In this document: in pieces, positions 37,656 through 46,399 of the stretch
Layout of the letters: each line of letters begins with the position of its first letter
Numbering within the stretch: position 1 is the stretch's first letter
Assembly (NCBI GenBank): GCA_964398945.1
Contig: CAYNOT010000010.1
Coordinates: forward strand, 137,779-201,778
From: JBGTGG01 sp964398945
Lineage (GTDB): Bacteria; Bacteroidota; Bacteroidia; Cytophagales; Cyclobacteriaceae
DNA length: 64,000 nt
Direction of reading: 5' to 3'
Notes under the pieces: model-generated
What the model saw: the letters and a program-made list of their open reading frames with translations, nothing else
Databases searched by the model: none
Told to the model about the DNA's origin: nothing
Made by a program: the position numbers and the translations under genes

Positions 37656-38825
37656 CTATTGTGTTTTTTTATTTTGTTGATCAAAAAGATACGTCAATAT
37701 TTCTGTTTCGATAGCATTCAATTCAATTCCTCTTCTTTTCATAACACGGGCTGCTGTTTCCAGGGCTTTGTCAAGTTGGTAGGTAGCAAGCCCACCGGGG
37801 CCACCCCACGAAAAAGAAGGAATGTAGTTGCGTGGAAACCCGGCACCAAAAACATTGGAAGAGACATCCACGACAGTGCCCGAATTAAACATTGTATTGA
37901 TGCCGCATTTGCTATGGTCGCCCATCATCAAACCACAAAACTGATTGCCTGTATCAATGAATTTTTCCTGCGGGTGGTTCCAGAGTTTGATGTGGTCGTA
38001 ATTGTTTTTGAGGTTGGAGGTGTTGGAGTCTGCACCGAAGTTGCACCACTCACCGATTACCGAGTTGCCCAGAAATCCATCATGCGCTTTGTTGCTGTAG
38101 CCGAAGATCACCGAGTTGCTGATTTCACCGCCAACTTTTGAGTAAGGGCCAACGGTGATATCCCCCCGTAATTTTGCACCAAGGTTAACAGCGGATCCTT
38201 CCCCAAGGGAAAATGATCCGCGGATAATAGACCCTTCACCGATGCTTGAATGTTTCCCCAAATATATAGGGCCAGTTTCGGCATTGAGGATGGCGGCTTT
38301 TATCGTTACACCCTCTTCAATGAAAATATTTTCTTCACCGTATACGATGGTGTGTTTGTCTTCAATCGGGGAGGAAGTCCTCCCTTTTGTAATCAGGTGG
38401 AAATCAACTTTCAGCTGACTGGCATTTTTTTGAAAGATTTCCCAAACATGGTTGATGAGCGTGACAGGATGTTCATAGGCAATCGGAGTGCAATCCGCCA
38501 GAGAGGCAGTATCGTTTTGACGCGCTACCAGAATGGTTTTGTCTTTGATCAACACCTGGTTTTGATCCAGTGCTTTAATGGCGGCCATCAGGTTTTCATC
38601 CGGGCAGAGGGCTCCATTAATAAGGAGGTTGTCTTTTCCGGCAGTAAGCGGGAATTTTTTCTGTAGATAAGGCTGTGTATTAAAGGAGGGGGCAGTGTTT
38701 AACCAATGTGCCCACTTTTCATCGATGGTGAGGATGCCGACCCTGATTTTTGCCACTGGCCGGGTAAACGTAAAGGGGAGGAGGTTTTCTCGAATAACCG
38801 GAGGATCGAAAAGGATGACATTCAT
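37656..38825 (-). CDS. GlmU-family sugar nucleotidyltransferase/acetyltransferase (Bacteroidota type)
   Basis: 389 residues. The N-terminal half is a short nucleotidyltransferase-like domain opening 'MNVILFDPPVIRENLLPFTF' with 'TRPVAKIRVG'; the C-terminal half is a left-handed beta helix of hexapeptide repeats ('IKAAILNAETGPIYLGKHSS', 'GEGSIIRGSFSLGEGSAVNL', 'GEISNSVIFGYSNKAHDGFL', 'NFGADSNTSNLKN'). This is the alternative GlmU family thought to supply UDP-GlcNAc in Bacteroidota, based on family knowledge. First gene of the minus-strand operon with holB, hemC, cyclophilin and RfbD-like. Confidence 0.88.
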   Translation of the reverse strand: MNVILFDPPVIRENLLPFTFTRPVAKIRVGILTIDEKWAHWLNTAPSFNTQPYLQKKFPLTAGKDNLLINGALCPDENLMAAIKALDQNQVLIKDKTILVARQNDTASLADCTPIAYEHPVTLINHVWEIFQKNASQLKVDFHLITKGRTSSPIEDKHTIVYGEENIFIEEGVTIKAAILNAETGPIYLGKHSSIGEGSIIRGSFSLGEGSAVNLGAKLRGDITVGPYSKVGGEISNSVIFGYSNKAHDGFLGNSVIGEWCNFGADSNTSNLKNNYDHIKLWNHPQEKFIDTGNQFCGLMMGDHSKCGINTMFNSGTVVDVSSNVFGAGFPRNYIPSFSWGGPGGLATYQLDKALETAARVMKRRGIELNAIETEILTYLFDQQNKKTQ

Positions 38826-38947
38826 GGGACAAAATTAAGAACTGAGGGTTAGTAATTTTAGAAATTTTTTATCCGACTAAGGTAAGTGTTTTCTGTTTGT
38901 TCAGTGGTTAAAATTCAACATCTCGCTGGATTTTGTAAATTTAGGGA

Positions 38948-39418
38948 ATGAAAAAACAGCGGATTTATCTGGATACATCGGTTTATGGTGGATACTATGA
39001 TGATGAATTTCAAGAGTTCACAAGACCGCTTTTCAAAAGAATCAATAATGGGGAATTCACAATCATTTTTTCAACTTTGTTAGAGGAAGAATTGGAATTT
39101 GCACCTGGGAAAGTCCAAAAGTTAGTTCAGGAGATAGGTCATGCGAACGCTGAACTGGTTATTGAAACCAACAGTGCTGTTGAACTCGCTTTCGAGTATA
39201 TTTCAGAAAAGGTGGTTGGACAAACAAGTTATTCGGATTGCCTGCATATTGCACTTGCAACAATCAATCAAGCAGATTTACTAATTAGCTGGAACTTTAA
39301 GCATATTGTCAACATTGAACGAATACGAGGCTACAACTCTATTAATATTAAAAATGGATATAAACAATTGGAGATACGTTCACCAAGGGACTTAATGGAT
39401 TATGGAAACGAACACTGA
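38948..39418 (+). CDS. PIN-domain protein (putative toxin)
   Basis: 156 residues, one PIN domain: first acidic residue in 'RIYLDTSVYGGYYDDEFQ', later 'TSYSDCLHIALATINQADLL' and 'ISWNFKHIVN'. These are the acidic positions that bind Mg2+ in PIN ribonucleases. A 52-residue gene starts 17 bases before its stop in another frame, giving a toxin-first two-gene unit like many VapC-like modules. The region between the PIN start and glmU contains a short ATCCGACTA stretch resembling the MITE end found downstream. Confidence 0.85.
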   Translation: MKKQRIYLDTSVYGGYYDDEFQEFTRPLFKRINNGEFTIIFSTLLEEELEFAPGKVQKLVQEIGHANAELVIETNSAVELAFEYISEKVVGQTSYSDCLHIALATINQADLLISWNFKHIVNIERIRGYNSINIKNGYKQLEIRSPRDLMDYGNEH

Positions 39419-39560
39419 AAAAAAATTTGATGCGGTTAAGATGGCACGCGAAATCAAGGACAAGTTGGATCAAAAATTATCCAAAATGTCCAGAGAGGAA
39501 ATCGTTGAATATTTCAAAAAACAAAGAATGAAGCAGAACAGGGTAAAACCCAGTGCCTAA
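39402..39560 (+). CDS. Small partner of the PIN protein (putative antitoxin)
   Basis: 52 residues, starting at ATG 39402 inside the last codons of the PIN gene. Sequence is strongly charged and helical ('METNTEKKFDAVKMAREIKD', 'LSKMSREEIVEYFKKQRMKQ'), typical of short antitoxin-like partners found downstream of such PIN toxins in Bacteroidota and Cyanobacteria. No DNA-binding domain is obvious, so autoregulation is uncertain. The overlap implies translational coupling. Confidence 0.72.
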   Translation: METNTEKKFDAVKMAREIKDKLDQKLSKMSREEIVEYFKKQRMKQNRVKPSA

Positions 39561-39591
39561 CTTCTATATTGCTTATCATGTTGAAATGTAC

Positions 39592-39726
39592 TACTGTCAT
39601 CCGACTAAAATAAAATGAGGCGGAGGTACAGCAACCATCCGCCTTTTTGAGAATGCTCAAAATACCTCATAATCAAACTGGTTTCAATGGCTTTTTCCGA
39701 ACTTTGATTTTAGTCGGATGACAGTA
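39592..39726. mobile_element. MITE with perfect 20-bp terminal inverted repeats
   Basis: TACTGTCATCCGACTAAAAT at the left end and its exact reverse complement at the right end bound a 135-base element without an ORF; inside is a second hairpin GGCGGA...TCCGCC. This is the form of a non-autonomous transposon. The matching transposase is not in the window, and a target-site duplication is not evident by eye. Confidence 0.8.
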
Positions 39727-39741
39727 AATAAATAATTTGAT

Positions 39742-39956
39742 TTATTGTTTGTAAATATCTTTTCTGTTTCCAAGGTCGATAATATTTACCAAAAGCATTG
39801 TGTCTAAAACTTCATAGATTACCCTATAGTTTCCAATTCGTATTCTATAACCATTTCTTCCCTTTAGTTTTTGCAACCTGGCGGACGGGGATTCTCACCA
39901 AGCTTTTCAATAGTCTGAAATATAAGGTAACTATTTTCTATAGGAATGGATTCCAT
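39742..39956 (-). pseudogene. RelE/ParE-type toxin remnant (frameshifted, N-terminus missing)
   Basis: Two frames joined by a one-base loss in an A-run: first 'ESIPIENSYLIFQTIEKLGE' and 'NPRPPGC', then 'KLKGRNGYRIRIGNYRVIYE' followed by 'DLGNRKDIYKQ' and stop. The second part is the unmistakable C-terminal half of a RelE/ParE toxin. The normal N-terminal strand-helix ('...VEKELKKLP...') is gone, cut near the L31 terminator, and no antitoxin gene is adjacent. Confidence 0.88.
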
Positions 39957-39960
39957 GAAA

Positions 39961-39995
39961 AAAACAAAAGCCCCTCCGGGTTCCGGAGAGGCTTT
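39961..39995 (-). terminator. Terminator of rpmE2
   Basis: GCCTCTCCGG AAC CCGGAGGGGC stem-loop followed on the minus strand by a T-rich run (A-run at 39957-39966). Confidence 0.85.
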
Positions 39996-40016
39996 AATAC
40001 CGTGAAGCAACTAAAA

Positions 40017-40262
40017 TTAGTCCTTCTTATATTTTTTCTTGAATTTCTCAACACGACCGGCAGTGTCTACAAATAATTTCTTACCTGTGTAAAAAGGGTG
40101 TGATGCCGAGCTAACCTCGATTTTCACCAAGGGGTATTCTTTACCGTCTTCCCAGGTAATGGTATCCGGGGTCTGGATGGTAGACCGGGTCAAAAACTTA
40201 AAATCTCCGGAAGTATCGTGAAAAACTACTTCTCTATAATTTGGGTGGATTCCCTCTTTCAT
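40017..40262 (-). CDS. rpmE2: 50S ribosomal protein L31 type B
   Basis: 81 residues. 'MKEGIHPNYREVVFHDTSGD' opening, 'SSASHPFYTGKKLFVDTAGR' and 'VEKFKKKYKK' ending are diagnostic. It lacks the CxxC zinc pair of type A L31, so it is the zinc-independent form. Monocistronic, with its own terminator and a possible structured leader at 40295-40345. Confidence 0.97.
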   Translation of the reverse strand: MKEGIHPNYREVVFHDTSGDFKFLTRSTIQTPDTITWEDGKEYPLVKIEVSSASHPFYTGKKLFVDTAGRVEKFKKKYKKD

Positions 40263-40294
40263 CTGTTAACAATTTAATATTTATGGTCAGATGG

Positions 40295-40345
40295 AATGCC
40301 CCCTTCAGTTATACCGCTCTGTCGGGCTATGCCGCTTGGGGCATT
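40295..40345 (-). promoter_or_regulatory. Hairpin in the rpmE2 leader
   Basis: AATGCCCC (40295-40302) pairs with GGGGCATT (40338-40345), enclosing a GC-rich loop with further pairing potential. It lies about 33 bases upstream of the L31 start on the minus strand. It could be an autoregulatory leader, as known for several ribosomal proteins, or a dispersed repeat. The rest of the 40263-40644 gap shows nothing else distinct. Confidence 0.35.
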
Positions 40346-40644
40346 TCATCACTATAATCTTTATTTTCCCAAAAAGGAGTGCAAAGATAAGCACAATACC
40401 TTCATTTTCAAAAATGGGTTTATGTTTTTTGCCGTAAACCGCTAACCTCTGGAACTGAGGCTTCAGGAAATCCTGTACACCTTGATGTACGACTACATTC
40501 GTGTTTCAAAGTGTGAACTTCCTAGCGAACATCATGGCAATTACTAATTTTGAGAAAAAAAGGCACTTTCTTATTGTTTTCTGCCAATCGCAAAGGCCAT
40601 CCAATAGTTATGAACCTCCGTATTTTTCGCCTAACATTGCAGTT

Positions 40645-42330
40645 ATGAAGAGATTGGCCGTTCTGGTATTGCTTTTCCTTGGTTCATTTCATGGCTATTC
40701 GCAAAGTAGCATGGTGCCTTTAAATGAGGATTACTACCATTGGGTGGACCGGTACGAAATCAAAACCGGGCAACTTCGCCCTGAATTCTTTACCACCATC
40801 AAGCCCTACAGCCGAAAAGACATCGTTGAATTTACTGATTCCATTGAAGCAGCAGGGCTTTTTAGCTCAAAAGCCGACCGCTTTAATTATGAATATCTCC
40901 AAAATGATAGCTGGGAATGGTCGCGGGCAGAATCCGCTACGAGCAGAAAGCCGATTTTAAAGTATTTCTATAAGAAAAAACCTGATTTCCTGTATGTCGA
41001 TAAGCCTGATTTTGACCTGCACGTGAACCCGGTCATTTATTTTTCAGGTGGTACGGATTCCCGGTTGGATGAGCCTTTGTTTATCAACACGCGAGGCGTG
41101 GAAATCCGGGGAATGATTGATGAAAAAGTGGGGTTTTACTCTATTTTAACCGATAACCAGGCCAGAATCCCATCGTATGTCAACGATTACATGGTTCCGT
41201 ATTATGCGCTTCCGCACGAAGGTTTTTGGAAGAATTTCAAAAATGGTGGTGTCGATTTTCTCCATGCCCGAGGATATTTCACTTTTCAGGCATCCAGACA
41301 TATCGGGATTCAATTTGGCCACGACCGCCAGTTTTTAGGCAATGGCTACCGTTCCCTTGTGTATTCCGATTTTTCCCCGGCAGCATTGTATTTGAAGATG
41401 AACCTGAAAATCTGGAAACTCAATTACATGTTCAACATTAATCAGGTAACAGCCGGTGCGGTGGCAACGCCTGGAGGCACCAAAACTTCAGCGGATGGTT
41501 TTCCGAAAAAATTCATCGCCACCCATCACCTCAGCATCAACCTTGGGAAGAAATTTAATATTGGCCTTTTTGAATCGGTGGTGTTTGGCGCAAACGACTC
41601 CACAGGGACCAACTTCGAGCTGGGGTATCTGAACCCGATCATTTTTTACCGTGCCATCGAGCAACAAAATGGTAGCAGCGACAACGTGATCATAGGTATG
41701 GATTTCAAATGGAATGTTGTAAAGAAAGTTTCCATGTATGGCCAGTTAGTGCTGGATGAATTTCTGTTGGATAATATAAAAGAAGGAAATGGATGGTGGG
41801 CCAACAAGTATGGTATCCAAACAGGTTTAAAATATATTGATGCGTTGGGCGTCCCTAACCTCGACTTGCAAGCCGAAGTAAACATCATGCGACCGTATAC
41901 CCATGCGCACAACACGCTCTATGGAAGTTACTCCAGTTACAACCAGTCGATGGCGCATCCGCTGGGTGCCAATTTCAAAGAAGTGATTGGTATTTTGCGA
42001 TACCAACCATTGCCTCGTTTAAACCTTACGGGAAAGCTTGTTTACTCACAGATAGGCCGCGATACAACGGGCGTGAACTGGGGCGGTGATATTTTAAAAG
42101 ATAACTCCACGCATGAACTGGAATATGGCAACACGATCGGCCAAGGTGTGGTGAACAATATTATGTTTATGAATTTTACAGCATCGTGGATGCTGAAACA
42201 TAATTTGTTTTTGGATGCGACTTTGATTTTGCGGAAGAGCGAAAGTGAGGTTGCGTTTTATAATACGAACACAACTGCTACAACAGTGGGCTTGCGCTGG
42301 AATATCCCACAGCGGCTTTATGAATTTTAA
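40645..42330 (+). CDS. Capsule assembly Wzi family protein
   Basis: Start taken at ATG 40645 ('MKRLAVLVLLFLGSFHGYSQ', a signal peptide), 561 residues; a frame extending up to 40501 has no such features. Mature part begins 'YYHWVDRYEIKTGQL' with 'TIKPYSRKDIVEF', then a long series of amphipathic beta strands with periodic aromatic residues and a final strand ending 'LYEF'. This is the Wzi-type outer-membrane barrel, which in other bacteria binds capsule to the cell surface; Bacteroidota relatives are also linked to gliding. The ABC exporter starts 4 bases later, so they are an operon. Confidence 0.8.
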   Translation: MKRLAVLVLLFLGSFHGYSQSSMVPLNEDYYHWVDRYEIKTGQLRPEFFTTIKPYSRKDIVEFTDSIEAAGLFSSKADRFNYEYLQNDSWEWSRAESATSRKPILKYFYKKKPDFLYVDKPDFDLHVNPVIYFSGGTDSRLDEPLFINTRGVEIRGMIDEKVGFYSILTDNQARIPSYVNDYMVPYYALPHEGFWKNFKNGGVDFLHARGYFTFQASRHIGIQFGHDRQFLGNGYRSLVYSDFSPAALYLKMNLKIWKLNYMFNINQVTAGAVATPGGTKTSADGFPKKFIATHHLSINLGKKFNIGLFESVVFGANDSTGTNFELGYLNPIIFYRAIEQQNGSSDNVIIGMDFKWNVVKKVSMYGQLVLDEFLLDNIKEGNGWWANKYGIQTGLKYIDALGVPNLDLQAEVNIMRPYTHAHNTLYGSYSSYNQSMAHPLGANFKEVIGILRYQPLPRLNLTGKLVYSQIGRDTTGVNWGGDILKDNSTHELEYGNTIGQGVVNNIMFMNFTASWMLKHNLFLDATLILRKSESEVAFYNTNTTATTVGLRWNIPQRLYEF

Positions 42331-42333
42331 CGG

Positions 42334-44157
42334 ATGAAGGTTTATTTAAGGATATTTCGGTACGCACCCCGGTTTGTTTTCAGGCTTATTCAGTTTTTCG
42401 TGCTTTCCTTGCTCGGAATTGTTTTTGGTGCTTTCAACCTTATACTCGTTATCCCCATGCTCTACGTGCTCTTTAGTAAAGATGCGAATGTTGTGGTGCC
42501 GGAACGACCCGGTTTTGCGCTGAACTTCGACTATGCTATCGACCTGTTTAATTACCATCTGAACAGCACAATTATTGACAATGGAAAGCCTGCTGCATTG
42601 TTGTTTGTCTGCACCGGCCTTGTCATTACCATTTTTTTGGCAAACCTTTTTCGATACTTCGAACGGATTGTGGCTTCCCGGTTGAAAGTTGACATTGTTA
42701 AAAATATGCGAATGGACATTTTTAGAAATGTCACGCAACTTCACATTGGTTATTTTTCTGATCAACGCAAAGGCGATTTGATTTCCCGCTTTACCAACGA
42801 TGTGAGTGAAGTGGAGAGTGCAGCGGTAAATAGTTTAAAATCAGTTCTCAAGGAACCCATCACCATCATTGTTTATTTTTCCATTCTTTTCGTCATCAGT
42901 GTAAAATTGACCTTGATCACATTATTGGTTTTGCCGATCACCGGTGGGATTTTAGCAGAGATTATTAAACGATTAAAGAAAAAAGCAAAGGCGAGCCAAG
43001 AGTCGTTGGGACGTGTGGTGAATATTTTGGATGAGACCTTTAGCGGCATGCGCGTGATAAAAGCTTTCAATGCCCAACAATTTATTACGGATAAAATTGA
43101 TGCAGAAACATCCTATCACCGTAAGGTAAACTTAAGCCTGGCCAAAAAGAATGAACTGGCATCCCCGGTCTCGGAGGTGTTGGGTGTAATGATCGTGGGC
43201 GCTATCCTTTACTTTGGGGGATCAATGGTACTCAGTGACCAGATGACACTAAAGCCGGAAGAGTTCATCGGTTTTCTTACAGTCTTTGCTTCGATTATTC
43301 AACCCGGTAAAAATTTCTCCAATGGGATTACATCCTTGCAAAAAGGATCCGTTTCTGCAGAACGTATTTTTAAAATAGTAGACACCGAACCCGCCATCCG
43401 TAACAAACCCAACGCAAAGAAAATTACCGCTTTTGAAAATGCCATTGAATTCAAAAGTGTAGGCTTCGCCTATGAGAACGACCCTGTTCTCAGCCACATC
43501 AACTTAAAAATTGAAAAAGGAAAGACCATCGCATTGGTGGGGCCATCTGGTGGAGGGAAGTCAACACTGGCGGATTTAGTGCCACGCTTTTACGATCCCA
43601 CGCATGGCGAAGTATTGATTGACGGAACACCGCTTCCGGATTGTGATGTGGAATCGGTGCGTCAGTTGATGGGGGTTGTTACGCAAGAGTCGATATTGTT
43701 TAACGACACGATCTTTAACAACATCGCCTTCGGGATGCCGAATGTAAAAGAAGAGGATGTGATCCAGGCAGCCAAAGTTGCCAATGCGCACGATTTTATC
43801 ATGCAAACTGAAAATGGCTATCAAACCGTAATCGGGGAGCGTGGCTCCAAACTTTCGGGTGGCCAACGACAACGGCTAAGCATTGCACGTGCGGTATTAA
43901 AGAACCCTCCGATCTTGATTTTGGATGAAGCCACCAGCGCCTTGGATTCCGAATCGGAACGGTTGGTGCAGGATGCCCTTACCAACCTGATGAAAAACCG
44001 AACTTCCGTGGTGATTGCCCACCGGCTCAGTACCATCCAACATGCTGATGAAATTATCGTGATCCAGCACGGCCATATTATTGAACGGGGCACGCATGAC
44101 GAACTCGTGGCGAAGAACGGGTTGTATACCAAGCTAAGTGAAATACAGAAGACCTAA
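42334..44157 (+). CDS. MsbA-like ABC exporter (fused permease and ATPase)
   Basis: 607 residues. About 1-330 holds six transmembrane helices with the type IV exporter coupling region; about 365-600 is the nucleotide-binding domain: Walker A 'LVGPSGGGKSTLAD' (about 400), Q-loop 'GVVTQESILFND', signature 'LSGGQRQRLS' (about 508), Walker B 'ILILDEATSALD' (about 527) and H-loop 'VIAHRLST'. Closest in style to MsbA lipid A or lipid flippases of Bacteroidota; substrate not proven. It follows the Wzi-like gene by 4 bases. Confidence 0.9.
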   Translation: MKVYLRIFRYAPRFVFRLIQFFVLSLLGIVFGAFNLILVIPMLYVLFSKDANVVVPERPGFALNFDYAIDLFNYHLNSTIIDNGKPAALLFVCTGLVITIFLANLFRYFERIVASRLKVDIVKNMRMDIFRNVTQLHIGYFSDQRKGDLISRFTNDVSEVESAAVNSLKSVLKEPITIIVYFSILFVISVKLTLITLLVLPITGGILAEIIKRLKKKAKASQESLGRVVNILDETFSGMRVIKAFNAQQFITDKIDAETSYHRKVNLSLAKKNELASPVSEVLGVMIVGAILYFGGSMVLSDQMTLKPEEFIGFLTVFASIIQPGKNFSNGITSLQKGSVSAERIFKIVDTEPAIRNKPNAKKITAFENAIEFKSVGFAYENDPVLSHINLKIEKGKTIALVGPSGGGKSTLADLVPRFYDPTHGEVLIDGTPLPDCDVESVRQLMGVVTQESILFNDTIFNNIAFGMPNVKEEDVIQAAKVANAHDFIMQTENGYQTVIGERGSKLSGGQRQRLSIARAVLKNPPILILDEATSALDSESERLVQDALTNLMKNRTSVVIAHRLSTIQHADEIIVIQHGHIIERGTHDELVAKNGLYTKLSEIQKT

Positions 44158-44247
44158 GTCGAACCCTGGAAATTGATCGCCAATGTATTTGGTTTTCAGA
44201 TTTTTGCCTTACCTTTAAAAAGCGTTCTATAAATAAATGCGATCCTT

Positions 44248-44589
44248 ATGATGTATATGAAACGAAATACACTCATCACTTACGCTGTTTTTTTGGTGTT
44301 CATGTTGATTTTAGTGGGTACATCATTTTATGTTGAGGACATTGTTGCAAAGGGAAAATTTGACAAGATGTTTGATCTTGCCAAAAACGCTTCGTTGTTT
44401 AAGTACCTTTCATTTGTGGGGTTGATATTGCTCATCGTTGATTTTGTGATGAACTACTTAACGGTTCGTCAGCTTACTAAAGATAAAGAAGCGATGCGGT
44501 TGGAAATGAATACACTGAAAGCGAAGTTGTTTGATTTGCAGGAAGCTGCGAAGACCGTTGTATCAAAACCTGAAAAAGAAGAGAAGTAA
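44248..44589 (+). CDS. Small two-helix membrane protein of unknown function
   Basis: 113 residues, with two transmembrane helices (about 9-28, 51-70) and a C-terminal coiled coil ('TKDKEAMRLEMNTLKAKLFD', 'LQEAAK'). Three closely spaced ATG codons (44248, 44251, 44257) could start it; the first is used. The arrangement resembles short LapA-like or Bacteroidota-conserved membrane proteins with a cytosolic coiled coil. Twelve bases before the ComM-like gene, so probably co-transcribed. Confidence 0.7.
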   Translation: MMYMKRNTLITYAVFLVFMLILVGTSFYVEDIVAKGKFDKMFDLAKNASLFKYLSFVGLILLIVDFVMNYLTVRQLTKDKEAMRLEMNTLKAKLFDLQEAAKTVVSKPEKEEK

Positions 44590-44600
44590 ACAGAACCTTT

Positions 44601-46139
44601 ATGTTGGCGAAAACCTATGGTGCAGCCGTTTACGGGGTTGACGCCAGAACCATTACCGTTGAAGTAAACGTAGGGCAAGGCCGGAAATTCTTTATGAGCG
44701 GCTTGCCGGATGGCGCTGTGAAAGAAAGCGAACACCGCGTAGAATCAGCACTTAAAAATTTTGGATATTACATGCCCCGTCAAAAGACGGTGGTGAACCT
44801 GGCGCCTGCGGACATTCGCAAAGAAGGTTCTGCCTATGATTTGCCAATAGCACTTTCCATCCTTGCAGCCTCCGAACAAATTACTACCACCATTCTTTCT
44901 GATTACATGATCATGGGCGAGCTTGCACTCGATGGAGTGTTGCGCCCGATCAAAGGCGTGTTGCCCATTGCCATTCAGGCACGAAAAGATAAACTGAAAG
45001 GGTTCATCCTTCCGGCAGAAAATGCGCGCGAAGCCGCGATTGTCAACGACCTGGAAATCCTGCCGGTCGCTACCCTGAAAGAAGCGATTGCATTTATTGA
45101 AGGCAAAAAAACCATCACACCAGTGGTGGTTGATACGCGTGATATTTTTGCCACGCACCTCAATGACTATGATTCCGATTTCAAAGATGTGCAAGGTCAG
45201 GAAAATATTAAACGCGCATTGGAAATAGCTGCTGCCGGAGGACACAATGTGATCATGATCGGTCCACCGGGTGCAGGAAAAACCATGTTGGCAAAACGAT
45301 TGCCTACGGTGCTTCCACCCCTTTCCATTCACGAAGCATTGGAAGCAACCAAGATACATTCCGTTGCCGGGAAATTGGGAGCGGATGCCACGTTGATGTC
45401 GAGCCGGCCGTTTCGAAGCCCACATCATACCATTTCGGACGTTGCTCTTGTAGGTGGCGGAGGCAATCCACAACCCGGAGAAATTTCGTTGGCGCACAAT
45501 GGTGTGTTGTTTTTGGATGAGCTTCCGGAATTCAAACGCACGGTGTTGGAAGTGATGCGCCAACCGATGGAAGAACGAAGGGTAACGATTTCGCGCGCCA
45601 AAGTTTCGATTGATTATCCTGCGAACTTTATGCTGATCGCAAGCATGAACCCGTGCCCGTGCGGGTATTACAACCATCCTGAAAAAGAATGTGTGTGCGG
45701 ACCGGGAATTGTGCAACGCTACCTGAGCAAAATCAGCGGACCGTTGTTGGACCGGATTGACTTGCATGTGGAAGTGGTGCCGATTGGTTTTGATGAAATG
45801 ACCGCCAACCGGAAATCAGAAACGAGCGAAGAAATCAGACACCGCGTGATCGCTGCGCGCGAAATCCAGACCGAACGTTTTAAAGGAAACCCCGAAGTAT
45901 ATTGCAATGCGATGATGCCCTCGAACATGGTGAAAAACCTTTGCCAGATCAATGATGCCGGAAGGGCATTGCTCAAAACTGCGATGGAACGATTGGGATT
46001 ATCCGCCCGGGCGTACGACCGGATTTTAAAAGTTTCCCGCACCATAGCCGACTTGGCAGGCGTGGAAGAAATTAAAATTGAACATTTAGCGGAGGCTATC
46101 CAATATCGGAGTTTGGACAGGGAAGGATGGGCAGGATAA
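44601..46139 (+). CDS. comM: YifB/ComM-family Mg-chelatase-like AAA+ ATPase
   Basis: 512 residues, full length. N-terminal Lon-like domain ('VNVGQGRKFFMSGLPDGAVK', 'VVNLAPADIRKEGSAYDLPI'), then AAA+ core with Walker A 'IGPPGAGKTMLAKRLP' (about 218), Walker B 'NGVLFLDELPEF', the Cys-rich 'NPCPCGYYNHPEKECVCG' and a C-terminal Mg-chelatase domain ('LSARAYDRILKVSRTIADLA'). ComM is a helicase that promotes branch migration of incoming DNA in natural transformation. No competence genes are next to it. Confidence 0.95.
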   Translation: MLAKTYGAAVYGVDARTITVEVNVGQGRKFFMSGLPDGAVKESEHRVESALKNFGYYMPRQKTVVNLAPADIRKEGSAYDLPIALSILAASEQITTTILSDYMIMGELALDGVLRPIKGVLPIAIQARKDKLKGFILPAENAREAAIVNDLEILPVATLKEAIAFIEGKKTITPVVVDTRDIFATHLNDYDSDFKDVQGQENIKRALEIAAAGGHNVIMIGPPGAGKTMLAKRLPTVLPPLSIHEALEATKIHSVAGKLGADATLMSSRPFRSPHHTISDVALVGGGGNPQPGEISLAHNGVLFLDELPEFKRTVLEVMRQPMEERRVTISRAKVSIDYPANFMLIASMNPCPCGYYNHPEKECVCGPGIVQRYLSKISGPLLDRIDLHVEVVPIGFDEMTANRKSETSEEIRHRVIAAREIQTERFKGNPEVYCNAMMPSNMVKNLCQINDAGRALLKTAMERLGLSARAYDRILKVSRTIADLAGVEEIKIEHLAEAIQYRSLDREGWAG

Positions 46140-46295
46140 TTTGCTAATTTGATAATTCGTGAATGTGAAGATTTTGTCTGTAGCTTATTGTCAATGTTGT
46201 CACCGATCATCTCCAGGTATTAAAGCATGTGAATTGATTTTTTCCTCTTGGATGCCGGAACCGCGTCCGGCAATGTCCCCGATTTGAAATGCTCT

Positions 46296-46323
46296 CCACC
46301 CCGGATTTTATTCCGGGGTCTTT
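46296..46323. repeat. Dispersed palindrome, copy 2
   Basis: CCACCCCGGATTTTATTCCGGGGTCTTT, matching 18579-18606. It overlaps an unlikely upstream extension of the LuxR-type gene, one reason to prefer the later start of that gene. Confidence 0.75.
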
Positions 46324-46399
46324 CCCTTCGTTCCCCCAGCAATTACTTTATTCTTATGGAAAACCAAATGGGAATAATCAAACTTTCATAATTTGCGTT

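Noticed and set aside
37080..38141. Plus-strand frames of 157 and 187 codons opposite holB and the glmU-like gene
   Set aside because: Both are antisense to confident genes and overlap each other's neighbours without operon logic.
39798..40076. 92-codon plus-strand frame over the RelE remnant and L31 terminator
   Set aside because: Antisense to a recognisable RelE remnant and crosses an intrinsic terminator.
44745..45767. 340-codon open frame on the minus strand opposite comM
   Set aside because: Lies entirely antisense to a clear ComM-type gene; its Cys/His/Phe-rich translation has no domain pattern and reflects the codon bias of the real gene.
46289..46399. Upstream ATG extension of the LuxR-type gene
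   Set aside because: The extension contains a dispersed palindrome and proline/serine-rich translation; the GTG at 46400 begins the membrane helix directly.
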